A DNA stretch of 64,000 nt from JAKVAV01 sp047633195 (GCA_047633195.1 JBLIEU010000003.1:62001-126000), one strand, 5' to 3'; positions 17,752 to 27,246 are shown, counted from the stretch's first letter. The notes: generated from the letters alone by a model not told the origin. Numbers and translations: made by a program.

Positions 17752-19834
17752 GAGAATTTCGTCGATTATTGCCGTGGGCATGCTCTTCGTGTGCTTTGCC
17801 GCAAAGGCTCAGGTGCAATCGCCCGAAAGGCTCTCGGCCAAGAAGCTCAGTAAGCTTTCGACCAATGCCGAGCGTTACGGAGATAATTATACCGCTCTCC
17901 AGTATTACGAAGTCTACGCCCGTAAGAAGGCCGATAGCTACGAGGCTCAATACCATCTGGCCGAATTGCGCGAGTCGCTCAGGGACTACAAAGGAGCCTC
18001 TGAAGCTTATCTCGCTGCGCACACCATCAACAATAAGTCGCCTGAAGCCCTCTTGAACCACATCCGAACCTTGAAGATGACGGGCAAGATCAAGGAGGCC
18101 AAGGCCAAATACGAGGACCTTTCAGAAAACCTGAGAGATCTGGGGTATAGCTCCAGCATCAAGCGCGACTTGCGGACGAAGATTGCTGGTTGTGATACGG
18201 CTCTCACCTTGATGAGCGACTCCATTGATGTCATCATCACCAATGTAGGCGAAGGCGTAAATGGACCTCACGCAGAGTTTGCCCCGATTCCCGTAGGTGA
18301 CAGCATTTTGGTTTACGGTTCCTTAAAAGAGAATGAGATCAAGTACTACCGCCTCGATAGTGCTACCACTAGAAGGAGGCTCTACATTTCCAAGCGCGAA
18401 GATGACGTGTGGAAAGAGAGCCAGCAATGGGATGTGCCTTTTAACCAAGGTGATAAACACGTTGTAAATGGTGCCTACAGCTTCGACGGTTCGCTATTCG
18501 TCTTTACCAAGTGTTTTGAAAACTGGAAGAAGGAGATGACTTGCGAGCTTTGGTACGTCGAGTTGGAAAATGACCAGTGGGGCGAGGCAGTGAAGTTTGG
18601 TAAAGAAATCAATATTGAAGATGCCATCATCACCCAACCTGCCTTGGCTTTCGATCAGCGAAAGGAGCAAGACATTCTATACTACGCCAGCAATCAAGCA
18701 GGCGGTCAAGGTGGAATGGACATCTACTACACCTACTACGACAACCGTCGGGATAGCTGGCGGAAACCAAGAAATCTGGGCCGCAGAATCAACGGTACGG
18801 GAGATGAGATTACACCCTATTACAACCAGAAAGAGAAAAAACTATTCTTCAGTTCAACCAGTTTTACGGGTATGGGAGGATTGGATATTTACGCATCGCG
18901 TGGTGAGTTGAGGCGTTACGCCAAACCCATTAACGTGGGTTACCCCATCAATTCGAGCGTCGACGATTTCTATTACTCGCTCAGGGATGACAGAGAGAGC
19001 GGCTTCTTTGTGAGCAATCGAGCGGGTGGCTTCCAAATGATCAACGAAACCTGCTGTGATGACATCTACGAGTTCAAACGGAATGATGTAATTAAAATTG
19101 ACATGGAAGGTTTTGTCATGTTGGTAGGTGAAGAAGACTACCTCACAGGAGAAGGGGACAAGCTCTCGTCAAAAAGCTTTAACACTAATTTCCTTGAAGA
19201 CGTTCAGGTGGATCTCTATATGATAGAGGGCGACAATGAGGTATTGATGGAGAGAAACCTTACTCAAGCTGATGGTCGTTTTGATGTAGACTTTGAGCCC
19301 GAAAAGGTTTACAAAGTAAGTTTGTCAAAAACAGGATTCTATTCCAATAATATAGAAGTGGATACGCGGAACATGACCGTATCACAGATCATTTTGCAAA
19401 ATGTGGGACTGAGTATGATCAGTTCTAAGTCTATTGTCATCAGCAACATTCTTTACGATTTTGACTCTTCGGAACTCACTACTGATTCAAAGTCGAAGAT
19501 CAGAACGGGTATCCTCACCACGCTTGATGAAAACCCAGGCTTGGTAGTCGAAATATCATCACATACCGATGATAAAGGAGAGCCTTCTTACAACCTCGAT
19601 CTTTCTCAAAAAAGAGCGGAGAGCGTGATTGAATTTTTAAAGAAAAACGGCATTTCTGCCGATCGGCTTACCGCCAAAGGTTTTGGCGAGACCAGACCCA
19701 TTGCTCCGAACGATCTCAAAGATGGCACCGACAATCCAGAAGGCCGAGCCATGAATCGCCGCACGGAGTTTACCATCATCGATCAGAGAGTGCTTGAGGA
19801 GAATGATCCTTACGATGATGATGACGAAGGGTGA
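17738..19834 (+). CDS. OmpA-family protein with TPR and WD40-like (PD40) repeats
   Basis: 698 aa, GTG start. Signal peptide about 1-25; TPR-like helices about 30-145; PD40 beta-propeller repeats about 175-440 (GGMDIYYTYYDN, GLDIYASRGEL); a carboxypeptidase-regulatory-like domain about 455-545; and an OmpA peptidoglycan-binding domain about 570-685 (ILYDFDSSEL, HTDDKGEPSYNLDLSQKRAE, NRRTEF). This domain order matches proteins encoded next to PorP/SprF in Bacteroidota, which probably anchor T9SS-associated complexes to peptidoglycan. The acidic tail DPYDDDDEG is unusual. Last gene of the three-gene operon; no clear terminator follows. Confidence 0.94.
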   Translation: MIATKRISSIIAVGMLFVCFAAKAQVQSPERLSAKKLSKLSTNAERYGDNYTALQYYEVYARKKADSYEAQYHLAELRESLRDYKGASEAYLAAHTINNKSPEALLNHIRTLKMTGKIKEAKAKYEDLSENLRDLGYSSSIKRDLRTKIAGCDTALTLMSDSIDVIITNVGEGVNGPHAEFAPIPVGDSILVYGSLKENEIKYYRLDSATTRRRLYISKREDDVWKESQQWDVPFNQGDKHVVNGAYSFDGSLFVFTKCFENWKKEMTCELWYVELENDQWGEAVKFGKEINIEDAIITQPALAFDQRKEQDILYYASNQAGGQGGMDIYYTYYDNRRDSWRKPRNLGRRINGTGDEITPYYNQKEKKLFFSSTSFTGMGGLDIYASRGELRRYAKPINVGYPINSSVDDFYYSLRDDRESGFFVSNRAGGFQMINETCCDDIYEFKRNDVIKIDMEGFVMLVGEEDYLTGEGDKLSSKSFNTNFLEDVQVDLYMIEGDNEVLMERNLTQADGRFDVDFEPEKVYKVSLSKTGFYSNNIEVDTRNMTVSQIILQNVGLSMISSKSIVISNILYDFDSSELTTDSKSKIRTGILTTLDENPGLVVEISSHTDDKGEPSYNLDLSQKRAESVIEFLKKNGISADRLTAKGFGETRPIAPNDLKDGTDNPEGRAMNRRTEFTIIDQRVLEENDPYDDDDEG

Positions 19835-20165
19835 GTTACCCCAGTACTAGTTGATCACGTTTCTAATTTTTCAAAAGTCTTTCAGGTTGAGTCATCTGTG
19901 AAGGCGGAACAAATTGTACCGTTTCCGACTCATTACGATCAAGAACTCTTGGTTTGACAATCTCCCTTCAAATGCTTCTCGCTGATCAGAAGTAAATCAA
20001 TTCCATCGCGAAGTATAAACCTTTCACTCTCCTCTACCAAAAGCTAAAGGATTGCTAAAAAGCAAGTCAGATCTCGAACAAGATTAAAGTGTTTTAATGA
20101 CACTTAGCTAAGTTTCACCCCCATAAAGCGTTCCTTCCAAAAAAGACCAATAGTTCCAACCACCG
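19835..20165. other. Intergenic region without recognised features
   Basis: 331 bp between the OmpA-family gene and the ammonium transporter. No open frame with coding character, no strong terminator, no clear TAnnTTTG box. The only notable motif is the short palindrome TGATCA near 19852 and near 19983. Confidence 0.4.
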
Positions 20166-21443
20166 ATGGGAAAGAAAATCAACTTTATAGTATTGGCGAT
20201 GATCGTGATCATCTGCTTAGTTACCGCCGAGCATTACGAGGAACTTACCTCTGCCATCGACTCGGGAGATACGGCTTGGATGATTGTGGCCAGTGCTTTT
20301 GTCTTACTGATGACTCCTGGTCTTTCTTTTTTCTACGGCGGTATGATCAGCAAGAAGCACATCATATCTACCATGCTGCAGAGTTTTGTGGCGCTAGGAG
20401 TGATCAGTGTGCTCTGGGTTTTTGTAGGATTCAGCCTCTGCTTTGGCGAAAGCATCGGCGGTGTTATTGGTAACCCTTTTACTTATTTCAATTTTCACGG
20501 AGTGGGATCGGAGCCCAATCCAGATTTTGCCGAGACCATTCCCTTTATGCTTTTTGCCTTGTTTCAGCTCAAGTTTGCCATCATCACTCCCGCTTTGATT
20601 ACGGGTAGTATGGCGGGCAGGATTAGGTTTCGCAGTTACATCCTCTTCATGGTACTTTTCTCTTTGCTCATATACAGCCCCCTCGCTCACATGACTTGGC
20701 ATCCCGATGGATTGCTGCGCAATTGGGGCGTCTTGGATTTCGCTGGGGGCACCGTCGTGCACATGTCTGCAGGTTTGGCCGCTTTGGCTGGTGCGGTTTT
20801 TCTTGGAAAACGAAAAGACCAAAAGCTCGAACACGGCAATGTGCCCTTCGTTATTCTGGGAACGGGCTTGCTCTGGTTTGGCTGGTTTGGTTTTAACGCG
20901 GGCTCGGCCTTGGGTGCCAATGCCGATGCGGTGATCGCTTTCGCGAATACCAATATAGCTTCGGCCACAGCCATGATCACATGGATGTTTTACGAGCGCA
21001 TGCTGGGCAGAAAAATGTCGGCAATAGGTGCTTGCGTCGGTGCCGTGGTAGGTTTGGTGGCCATCACGCCCGCTGCAGGATTTGTCAATATCGGCCAGTC
21101 GATGTTCATTGGATTTATCGCCGCTTTGATTTGCAATTGGGCCATTCAATGGAAAAATAGATCATCCATAGATGACACCTTGGATGTATTTCCAAGCCAC
21201 GGTGTGGGTGGGATTGTAGGCATGGTCCTAACGGGAGTTTTTGCCAAAGATGTCGGCTTGGTTTACGGTGAAACAACGACTTTCCTTTACCACATGCTCG
21301 CTCTTGTGATGACTTCCGTATTCGCTTTTGGCGGAAGCTACCTCTTGTTCAAATTGGTGGATTCACTGCTCTCTATGCGCGTACGCGAAGACCAAGAAAC
21401 CCGTGGACTCGATTTGAGTCAGCACGGGGAACGCATGGAATAA
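20166..21443 (+). CDS. amt: Ammonium transporter
   Basis: 425 aa, about 11 membrane helices. Conducts ammonium or ammonia across the inner membrane. Family hallmarks: FYGGMISKKH near 57-66, DFAGGTVVHMSAG (the first pore histidine), FGFNAGSA, and FPSHGVGGIVG (the second pore histidine), so the twin-His pore is intact. Its first about 40 residues include a hydrophobic segment that could be a cleaved signal sequence, as in AmtB. No PII gene (glnK) sits beside it, unlike the common amtB-glnK pair. Cytoplasmic tail rich in charged residues. Single-gene unit. Confidence 0.96.
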   Translation: MGKKINFIVLAMIVIICLVTAEHYEELTSAIDSGDTAWMIVASAFVLLMTPGLSFFYGGMISKKHIISTMLQSFVALGVISVLWVFVGFSLCFGESIGGVIGNPFTYFNFHGVGSEPNPDFAETIPFMLFALFQLKFAIITPALITGSMAGRIRFRSYILFMVLFSLLIYSPLAHMTWHPDGLLRNWGVLDFAGGTVVHMSAGLAALAGAVFLGKRKDQKLEHGNVPFVILGTGLLWFGWFGFNAGSALGANADAVIAFANTNIASATAMITWMFYERMLGRKMSAIGACVGAVVGLVAITPAAGFVNIGQSMFIGFIAALICNWAIQWKNRSSIDDTLDVFPSHGVGGIVGMVLTGVFAKDVGLVYGETTTFLYHMLALVMTSVFAFGGSYLLFKLVDSLLSMRVREDQETRGLDLSQHGERME

Positions 21444-21455
21444 AGTAGTGGTTGG

Positions 21456-22277
21456 TTAATCCACTTTTACGAATTTCTCAGAAAGTTCAAAACCATCATC
21501 CGTGGTGATTCTGGCGATGTAGGTGCCTTGCTCCAAGTCGGAAATATTGAGTCGAATAAAATTAAAGGCCTGCCCGAGCATCATCTCTTTCATAAGCTGT
21601 CCCGAAGTATTGAAGAGTTGTAGGTTGGCTTTTTTATAGCCTTGGAGGTCGTACTCAAATTTGATGATTTCTCTGGCCGGGTTGGGGTATGCATCAAAGC
21701 CGTTGTTTCCTTGTTGCTGAACGATTCCCGAAAGGATAGTGCCGTCGCTTTCTCAGGCGAGGGCTTGAGGTACTTGGCCGCAGAATCTGTACATCACAAC
21801 TTCATTAGTGGCAAAACCTGAGTAAAATAAAGCGTAGCTTCCATTTGCATCAGAACCTATTCCAGCCTCGGTTCCAGTAAGATTTGAGCTTGAGTAGAAG
21901 CCGTAACCAGGAACGTCCAAAACAAGTGTGCCGTCCTCCCGATATATTCTAGAGAAGCTAGAGTCAGCAACATTACCTGAAAATAAATATTCGATTTGAG
22001 TGGTGTCGCAATCAAATAAAGAACGACTAATAAAGCGAGCACCTACATTAAATTCCTCGTCAGGAAAGTCAAAAGAAGTGTAAAGAGTGAGGTTTGGATT
22101 GTAGATTTCTACTCCTTCCGAATCTTGTACGATTATTTTAGGTAGACCATGATCGATGTATTCAATTCGTGATAATAGATTAGCACCTTCCACAATTCCA
22201 ATAAATTCTGGCTCATTCTGTCCTTTTCCTTGAATGGCAAGACAAAAGGTTAGGGCAATTAAGATTAGGCTTTTCAT
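21456..22277 (-). pseudogene. T9SS type A cargo gene interrupted by an in-frame TGA
   Basis: The frame from ATG 22277 encodes a signal peptide (MKSLILIALTFCLAIQGKGQ) and a beta-rich domain (LPKIIVQDSEGVEIYNPN) and meets TGA at 21753-21755 after 174 codons. In the same frame, directly after the TGA, 98 more codons encode a full type A sorting domain (GFDAYPNPAREIIKFEYDL, LQLFNTSGQLMKEM, GTYIARITTDDG) ending at 21456. One base change, most simply CGA to TGA, explains it. As it stands the product would be exported by Sec but lack the T9SS signal. Recent inactivation, a sequencing error, or readthrough are the options. Confidence 0.85.
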
Positions 22278-22307
22278 CGTGTTTTAAGTTTGGTTAAGAC
22301 TTAAAAG

Positions 22308-22337
22308 TAAAAAACCAATTGCAAAATGCAATTGGTT
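22308..22337 (-). terminator. Terminator of the ABC export operon
   Basis: AACCAATTGCA (22313-22323) and TGCAATTGGTT (22327-22337) form an 11-bp stem with a 3-nt loop; on the minus strand a T run follows. It lies 49 bp after the stop of the ATPase gene. Confidence 0.85.
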
Positions 22338-22385
22338 AAAGCCTCCATTCTTGGAAACTCTTTCAATTAAGAATTGCTTGGTTGT

Positions 22386-23069
22386 CTACTTTCCATGCGA
22401 AATGATCTTGCCATCTTCCATCATTATGATTCGATCGGTCTTAGCTGCAAAATCGTGATCGTGAGTTACCACCAAAAGTGAAAGGTTTTGGGAATGGCTC
22501 AAGTCTTTAAAAATGTCAAAGACATTCTCGGAATTCTTGCTGTCCAGGTTTCCCGTGGGCTCATCGCCCATGATTATGATCGGTTCGTTGATCAAAGCTC
22601 TGGCTATGGCCACTCGCTGCTTTTGTCCCCCCGAAATCATCGAGGCTTTTTTGTGAGCTTGGGACGCAATGCCCAATAAGTCCAATTTTGCCATAGCCGC
22701 TTCTCGAATAGCCGATAAGGACTTTTTGCCGAGTTTCCTGGCGGGGAGCATCACGTTGTCAAGCACGCTGAATTCGGGCAGGAGGTAGTGAAACTGAAAG
22801 ACGAAGCCTATTTCCGCGTTTCGGATGCGGGCCAGCTCGTCGTGATCGCGGTCCGTCACTTTGTCTCCACCCAGAAGGAGCTCACCCGTGTAATCGGTAT
22901 CCATGGTCGACAGGATGTAGAGCAAGGTGCTTTTCCCGCAGCCCGATTTGCCCATGATGGATACGAATTCGCCTTTTTCGATTCCGAAGGAGACATCCTT
23001 CAACACGTGAAAGTCCACGGGATTGTAGAAATGCTTATTGATCGATTTTGCTTCCAGAACCAAGCTCAT
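22386..23069 (-). CDS. ABC transporter ATP-binding protein (MacB/LolD type)
   Basis: 227 aa. Walker A GKSGCGKST at 40-48, Q-loop in FVFQFHYLLPEF, signature ISGGQKQRVAIARA, Walker B with IIMGDEPTGNLDS, and an H-loop His in VVTHDHD. Matches the MacB/LolD/FtsE group of ATPases that drive mechanotransmission-type ABC systems. It forms a complex with the permease encoded just upstream (4-bp ATGA overlap). It is the last gene of a three-gene operon. Confidence 0.95.
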   Translation of the reverse strand: MSLVLEAKSINKHFYNPVDFHVLKDVSFGIEKGEFVSIMGKSGCGKSTLLYILSTMDTDYTGELLLGGDKVTDRDHDELARIRNAEIGFVFQFHYLLPEFSVLDNVMLPARKLGKKSLSAIREAAMAKLDLLGIASQAHKKASMISGGQKQRVAIARALINEPIIIMGDEPTGNLDSKNSENVFDIFKDLSHSQNLSLLVVTHDHDFAAKTDRIIMMEDGKIISHGK

Positions 23070-24325
23070 TGTCCTCTGATTATTTCTACGGGATCGATTC
23101 GCCGAGCCTTTCTTGCGGGAAGATAGCCTGCCAAAAAGGTGCTCACCAAAGCGAAAACAATTCCACCCACGTAGAACATTGGATTGAAATTGATGGGGAA
23201 GGTTTTGATGGTTGGAAGAGCCTCTGTTTCAAAGGGCGTGTTGTCGATAAGCACCGAGAGTCCAAAGCCCATGATCAACCCTAGCACTCCACCAACCAAA
23301 CCGATTAGCATGGCTTGCGAGATGAAGATGTTCTTTACGTCATCACCTGAAAAGCCCGTCGCTTTTAGGATGGCGATGTCGTTCATCTTCTCGTAAATCA
23401 TCATGTTTAAGATATTGTAAATCCCAAATCCCGCTACGATCAATAAAGTAATGGAAACCGCATATGTAATCAGGTTTCGAATGGATGTACCCGTTTCAAA
23501 TTGGGCATTGGCCGTTTTGATGTCGATGGCCGAAACGTCGAATGAACGTCGAATCTCATTTGTCATCGGTACGGCATCCTCAATGTTGTGCAGTTTTAGA
23601 TTGATGTCGGTGATGTACGTTTTGCCTTTGCCCAAAAGTTGTTGCCCCATGCTCAGGTTGACGTAGCTCTGAATGTTGTCTACATCGGCCAAACCGCTTT
23701 GAAATATCCCGACGATTTTCAACGGAACCAAGACACCTCTTGCCGTTGATACTTGAATTTTGTCACCGAGTGATAGCGACATTTTTTTTGCAACTCCTGC
23801 TCCCAGCAGTATGCCGTTTCTGTTCTTTGCCAATGCTTCTGGGCTTCCCGACACGATGTATTCATCGAAGTTGAAGAGACGCGTTTCCGCGAGTGGATCA
23901 ATACCCGTGACCACGCCGTTGAGTTCAATAGCACCCGCCAAGTAAAAGACTGAAGCCTTTACTTGTGGGGAAATGCCGCGAACTCTCGAATCCTTTTCGA
24001 GCGTGGAGATGATCGGTAGTGCATTGTGAATACGCTCTTCGCTACCCTTCGGTTTTACCGATTTTACGATATTCCAGGCATTGGAGAATGCTTCATCAGC
24101 TTGGATGGGTTGCATTTCGGAAGGCTCGATTTCATTGTAAATTCTCACATGAGGAGTGCGGTTGAGAATGAGCCCGTCCAGCAATCCGTTGAGGCCTGTC
24201 ATAAAGCTCATCAAGACAATGAAAGTCCCGATTCCAAAAGTCACGCCAAGCGCAGCGATACTGCTTTGTTTGAATCTGGAGATAAGATGCGTTCGCGTTA
24301 TGTCGAAAATTACGTTGAGTTGCAC
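23066..24325 (-). CDS. ABC transporter permease (MacB/FtsX-like)
   Basis: 419 aa, GTG start. One N-terminal membrane helix (about 20-45), a large periplasmic MacB_PCD domain (about 50-270, with GVVTGIDP and ILLGAGVAKKMSLSLGDKI), then three helices at about 280-410 (GFGIYNILNMMIYEKMNDIA, then LIGLVGGVLGLIMGF). This 1+3 layout is typical of MacB/LolC-type permeases, which move substrates from the inner membrane or periplasm. Sits between adaptor and ATPase genes, so MacAB-like efflux is favoured over lipoprotein release (Lol systems lack an adaptor). Confidence 0.94.
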   Translation of the reverse strand: MQLNVIFDITRTHLISRFKQSSIAALGVTFGIGTFIVLMSFMTGLNGLLDGLILNRTPHVRIYNEIEPSEMQPIQADEAFSNAWNIVKSVKPKGSEERIHNALPIISTLEKDSRVRGISPQVKASVFYLAGAIELNGVVTGIDPLAETRLFNFDEYIVSGSPEALAKNRNGILLGAGVAKKMSLSLGDKIQVSTARGVLVPLKIVGIFQSGLADVDNIQSYVNLSMGQQLLGKGKTYITDINLKLHNIEDAVPMTNEIRRSFDVSAIDIKTANAQFETGTSIRNLITYAVSITLLIVAGFGIYNILNMMIYEKMNDIAILKATGFSGDDVKNIFISQAMLIGLVGGVLGLIMGFGLSVLIDNTPFETEALPTIKTFPINFNPMFYVGGIVFALVSTFLAGYLPARKARRIDPVEIIRGQ

Positions 24326-24327
24326 CT

Positions 24328-25401
24328 TTATGGTTTGTAGAGTGTTGTGGCCGTATCGACGCCCGACACGATTTCTATTCGCTCCATGTTGCGAATGCCC
24401 GTTTCCACTTCGATTTCGCCATCAGAGGTTTTTACTTTATCATTTTCCAAAAGGTATTCGATGGGAATGCTCAAGACATTTTCTCTGATTTCCAGAACGA
24501 TATTTGCCTCGCCGGCCAAACCCGCATAGAGCACCTTCGGAGGGTTATCCATCTTGGCTTCTACCTCAAAGGTTTGGGTGCGCTCATTTTTGAATGGAAA
24601 TATTTTGGTGATGCGTGCATCAAAGGTTTGCTCTGGATAAGCATCCAAAGAAATAATACAGGATTGGCCAACTGAAACCTGAGCTATATCGACTTCATCT
24701 ACCTGCATTTTTAATACAAAACTTTCAGCCCGTCCGAGCTTGGCAAGGATGGTTTGCGAACTGATAAATTCACCTTCTTCTTTCAATACTTCGTAAACCA
24801 TGCCGTTCATTCGCGAACGGATAGTGTAGTCTTGGAGATTGGTATTGGCTTGTTCCAATGCATTTTTTGATCGTCGATAGGCATTTCGCAATTCTACTTG
24901 TGTCTGCCCATATCGCTGGGTTAAGAGTTCAAGATTGTTTCGACCTTGTTCGTATTTGAGCTTTCGGTTTTCAAATTCAGATTGGGATCCGATATTCTGA
25001 TTCCAAAGATTTTGTTGACGGATGAAGTTCACCGAGTCCAAGCTCAATTGTGCCTTTGCCAGTGAGATCTCTTGCTCAATGGTTCCCAGCAGGGTGGCGC
25101 TACCTTGGTACTTTGATTCGGCCAATTCCATGCTCAGTCGCGCATTTTCACTCGCTATTTCAGGACTTTGCGAAACGATATACGCAATGACTTCCCCTTC
25201 GTTTACGATAGTGCCTTCGTCTACCAAAAGAGAATCGAGGATTCCCGCTACCGTGGGGTAGACGTTGTACAAATCTTCTGGTTCAACGATTACTGAAGCG
25301 TAAACGGATTGAGTTAAAACGACGTATTTAGGGTGTATACCTTCCTTGTTTTCCGAGCAGGAAATCAAAAATGGAATCAATGCGATAGCCAGATATTTCA
25401 T
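24328..25401 (-). CDS. HlyD/MacA-like periplasmic adaptor, lipoprotein
   Basis: 357 aa. Lipoprotein signal ending FLISC (Cys15). Biotinyl-lipoyl-like part near 50-75 (VAGILDSLLVDEGTIVNEGEVI), an alpha-helical hairpin near 80-190 with coiled-coil character, return to the lipoyl fold (YTIRSRMNGMVYEVLKEEGEF), then a beta-barrel domain. First gene of the adaptor-permease-ATPase operon, so it acts as the MacA-like link from the inner-membrane pump to an outer-membrane channel, which is not encoded here. Substrate unknown; antibiotics, peptides or siderophores are possible from the family. Confidence 0.93.
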   Translation of the reverse strand: MKYLAIALIPFLISCSENKEGIHPKYVVLTQSVYASVIVEPEDLYNVYPTVAGILDSLLVDEGTIVNEGEVIAYIVSQSPEIASENARLSMELAESKYQGSATLLGTIEQEISLAKAQLSLDSVNFIRQQNLWNQNIGSQSEFENRKLKYEQGRNNLELLTQRYGQTQVELRNAYRRSKNALEQANTNLQDYTIRSRMNGMVYEVLKEEGEFISSQTILAKLGRAESFVLKMQVDEVDIAQVSVGQSCIISLDAYPEQTFDARITKIFPFKNERTQTFEVEAKMDNPPKVLYAGLAGEANIVLEIRENVLSIPIEYLLENDKVKTSDGEIEVETGIRNMERIEIVSGVDTATTLYKP

Positions 25402-25577
25402 GGTGTAGAGTAGATATAAAGATAGGGTTAGTTCTCTGAGAATTCTAAGGTTTCTGCCACTAATTTGAGAGCTAAAGATCTTAGCTTCTGATGTATTAAA
25501 GCTTTTGTGATTAGCTTTTTGATGGTCTGAAACTGCAGCGCGAGTGAAAGCACTCAGTGGAACTTTAGCCTTACTTT

Positions 25578-25608
25578 TTTGTGGCTGTCGTCTTTCGGAT
25601 TATTTTCG
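25578..25608 (+). promoter_or_regulatory. Bacteroidota-type promoter
   Basis: TTTG (25578-25581), 19 nt spacer, TATTTTCG (25601-25608). Matches the TTTG/TAnnTTTG architecture with one mismatch. Start codon of the next gene is 22 nt downstream. Confidence 0.5.
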
Positions 25609-25630
25609 CACGGTATTAATAGCTTGAGTG

Positions 25631-26230
25631 ATGAAAGAACAATTTCTATTGGTGTTGCTGATTTTGGCTTTGAATGTGCCACTTTCTGCGCAAGATATTT
25701 TTGATTGGTCTGAGGATTATGAACTCACCTTGGCAGATTTTCTTTCTCCCGAATCGGAAGTAAATCCTGAACTAACTTCTTATTCGGTTTATCCGGGAGC
25801 AAGTATCCAATTCAGTTACCAAATGAGCAATGCTGAGTTTGCCTTCAAGAAAAACTTCAATCAATACGCGACATGTGTTTTCGACAGAGAGGCAGCCGCG
25901 ATAATCGCCCCAAATGACGACTTGGTGAATCAGCTTCTCAGAGTTGCCCAATTCAATTTTGACTTGAATGAGCTCTATGCTCGTAAGTTTAGAAAAGAGC
26001 TCTTTGACCGTAAAAAGTTTGGTTCAAGTGGTGATTTTTTTCAGCTGATTTGGCAAGATTTGCAAAGACAGATGAGCGATGTTTATGCCTCAGTAATGAA
26101 GCAATCTGATATGGGTCGTAAAGCGGATGTTCTCGTCGAAAAGCATCAATTGGTAAAGGATGAAATACATGCACTTGCTGATTTTTGCAAGAGTTGTGTG
26201 CCACCAAAGAAAAAGAAGCAGATCTACTAA
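25631..26230 (+). CDS. Exported protein of unknown function
   Basis: 199 aa from ATG 25631 (GTG one codon earlier is possible). Signal peptide about 1-20 ending LSAQ. The mature part starts DIFDWSEDYELTLADFLSP, is followed by a beta-type stretch (SYSVYPGASIQFSYQM) and ends in amphipathic helices rich in K, E and Q, with a basic tail PPKKKKQIY and a C-x-x-C-like pair (CKSCVPP). The beginning resembles DUF922-like putative peptidases (the W-x-x-x-L-T-x-x-D-F pattern), but no HExxH-type motif is seen, so I do not assign activity. Likely periplasmic. Confidence 0.72.
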   Translation: MKEQFLLVLLILALNVPLSAQDIFDWSEDYELTLADFLSPESEVNPELTSYSVYPGASIQFSYQMSNAEFAFKKNFNQYATCVFDREAAAIIAPNDDLVNQLLRVAQFNFDLNELYARKFRKELFDRKKFGSSGDFFQLIWQDLQRQMSDVYASVMKQSDMGRKADVLVEKHQLVKDEIHALADFCKSCVPPKKKKQIY

Positions 26231-26278
26231 ATTGACGATGTTCTTTCCGAACTTTGATCGGACCTGTATTTGGACGTC

Positions 26279-27205
26279 ATGAACAACTCTGTTGGAATTA
26301 TAGGAATGGGCTGGGTAGGAGCGAGTGTCGCCATCTCCATTTTGTATAAGGGTGTGTGCCGAGAGCTTTTAGTCAATGATATAAATCAAGACATCGCCGA
26401 AGGCGAAGCCATGGATTTAAATCACGGCACCTCTTTCTTTCCATCGGCCGATATTCGCGCGTCGAGCATTGCCGAAATGAAGGATTGCGACGCTATCGTG
26501 ATAACGGCGGGAAAAGGAGGCAGTGAAGGCCAATCGCGGCTGGAGCTTCTCAACGACAATCTCAGAATTGCCAAGAGCATTTCGGAAGAGCTAAAAGAAT
26601 TTAAAGGCATTCTGATCGTCGTAGCTAACCCTGTAGATGTGTTGACCTACTTCTACCAAAAGTTCACGGGTCTGCCAAAAAACAGGGTGATAGGCACAGG
26701 GACTTTTCTTGATTCAGCTCGCTTGAGAGAGATTATTGGGGTCAAGCTCAATCTCGAACCAAAAACTATCCATGCCCAAGTCGTAGGTGAACACGGCGAT
26801 TCGTCGGTTGTGCTTTGGTCTCGAGCCACCATTGGCGGCATTGCTATTCGCGAATGGGAAGGGTGGAGGCCCGAATACGAAAAAGAGATAGAGGATGAAG
26901 TAAGGTCTGCCGCGCAAGAAATCATTCAGCGAAAAGGAGCCACGAATCACGCCATAGGTTTGGTGACGGCTACCTTGCTGAAGTGGATTTTGAGAGGAGA
27001 AAGAAGGGTCGTTACGTTGAGCATGGTGCAAGAGAAGAAAAGTGAATTTGGACCCATTGCGCTTTCGTTACCAGTTATTTTATCCGACGCTGGAATTGAT
27101 AAAGTATTGAAAATTAATATTGACGATCAAGAAGAAGAACTCTTAATGGAATCGAGTCATATATTGCGCAAAGCCATTGATGCAGGCGAACACCAACCTT
27201 TTTAA
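26279..27205 (+). CDS. L-lactate/malate dehydrogenase family protein
   Basis: 308 aa from ATG 26279; an upstream TTG adds three residues and is less likely. NAD-binding GMGWVGASVA near 9-18, Asp34 at the strand-2 end (prefers NAD), substrate Arg87 in SRLELL, Asp145 and Arg148 in FLDSARLR, catalytic His172 in GEHGDSS. It oxidises or reduces a 2-hydroxy/2-oxo acid. The specificity loop reads TAGKGGSEGQSR: where lactate dehydrogenases have Gln and malate dehydrogenases Arg, this protein has Gly. The substrate could therefore be bulkier than pyruvate; lactate is the default guess. Confidence 0.85.
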   Translation: MNNSVGIIGMGWVGASVAISILYKGVCRELLVNDINQDIAEGEAMDLNHGTSFFPSADIRASSIAEMKDCDAIVITAGKGGSEGQSRLELLNDNLRIAKSISEELKEFKGILIVVANPVDVLTYFYQKFTGLPKNRVIGTGTFLDSARLREIIGVKLNLEPKTIHAQVVGEHGDSSVVLWSRATIGGIAIREWEGWRPEYEKEIEDEVRSAAQEIIQRKGATNHAIGLVTATLLKWILRGERRVVTLSMVQEKKSEFGPIALSLPVILSDAGIDKVLKINIDDQEEELLMESSHILRKAIDAGEHQPF

Positions 27206-27246
27206 AAAAAAAAGTACATTGTTCTTCTAAACCAATAAATACCCTT

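Noticed and set aside
20394..21149. 251-codon frame opposite the ammonium transporter
   Set aside because: Antisense of a clear transporter gene; the peptide is His/Gln/Lys-rich low-information sequence.
22386..25401. Lol lipoprotein-release system
   Set aside because: ATPase and permease resemble LolD/LolC, but the operon starts with a HlyD-type adaptor, which fits MacAB-like export better.
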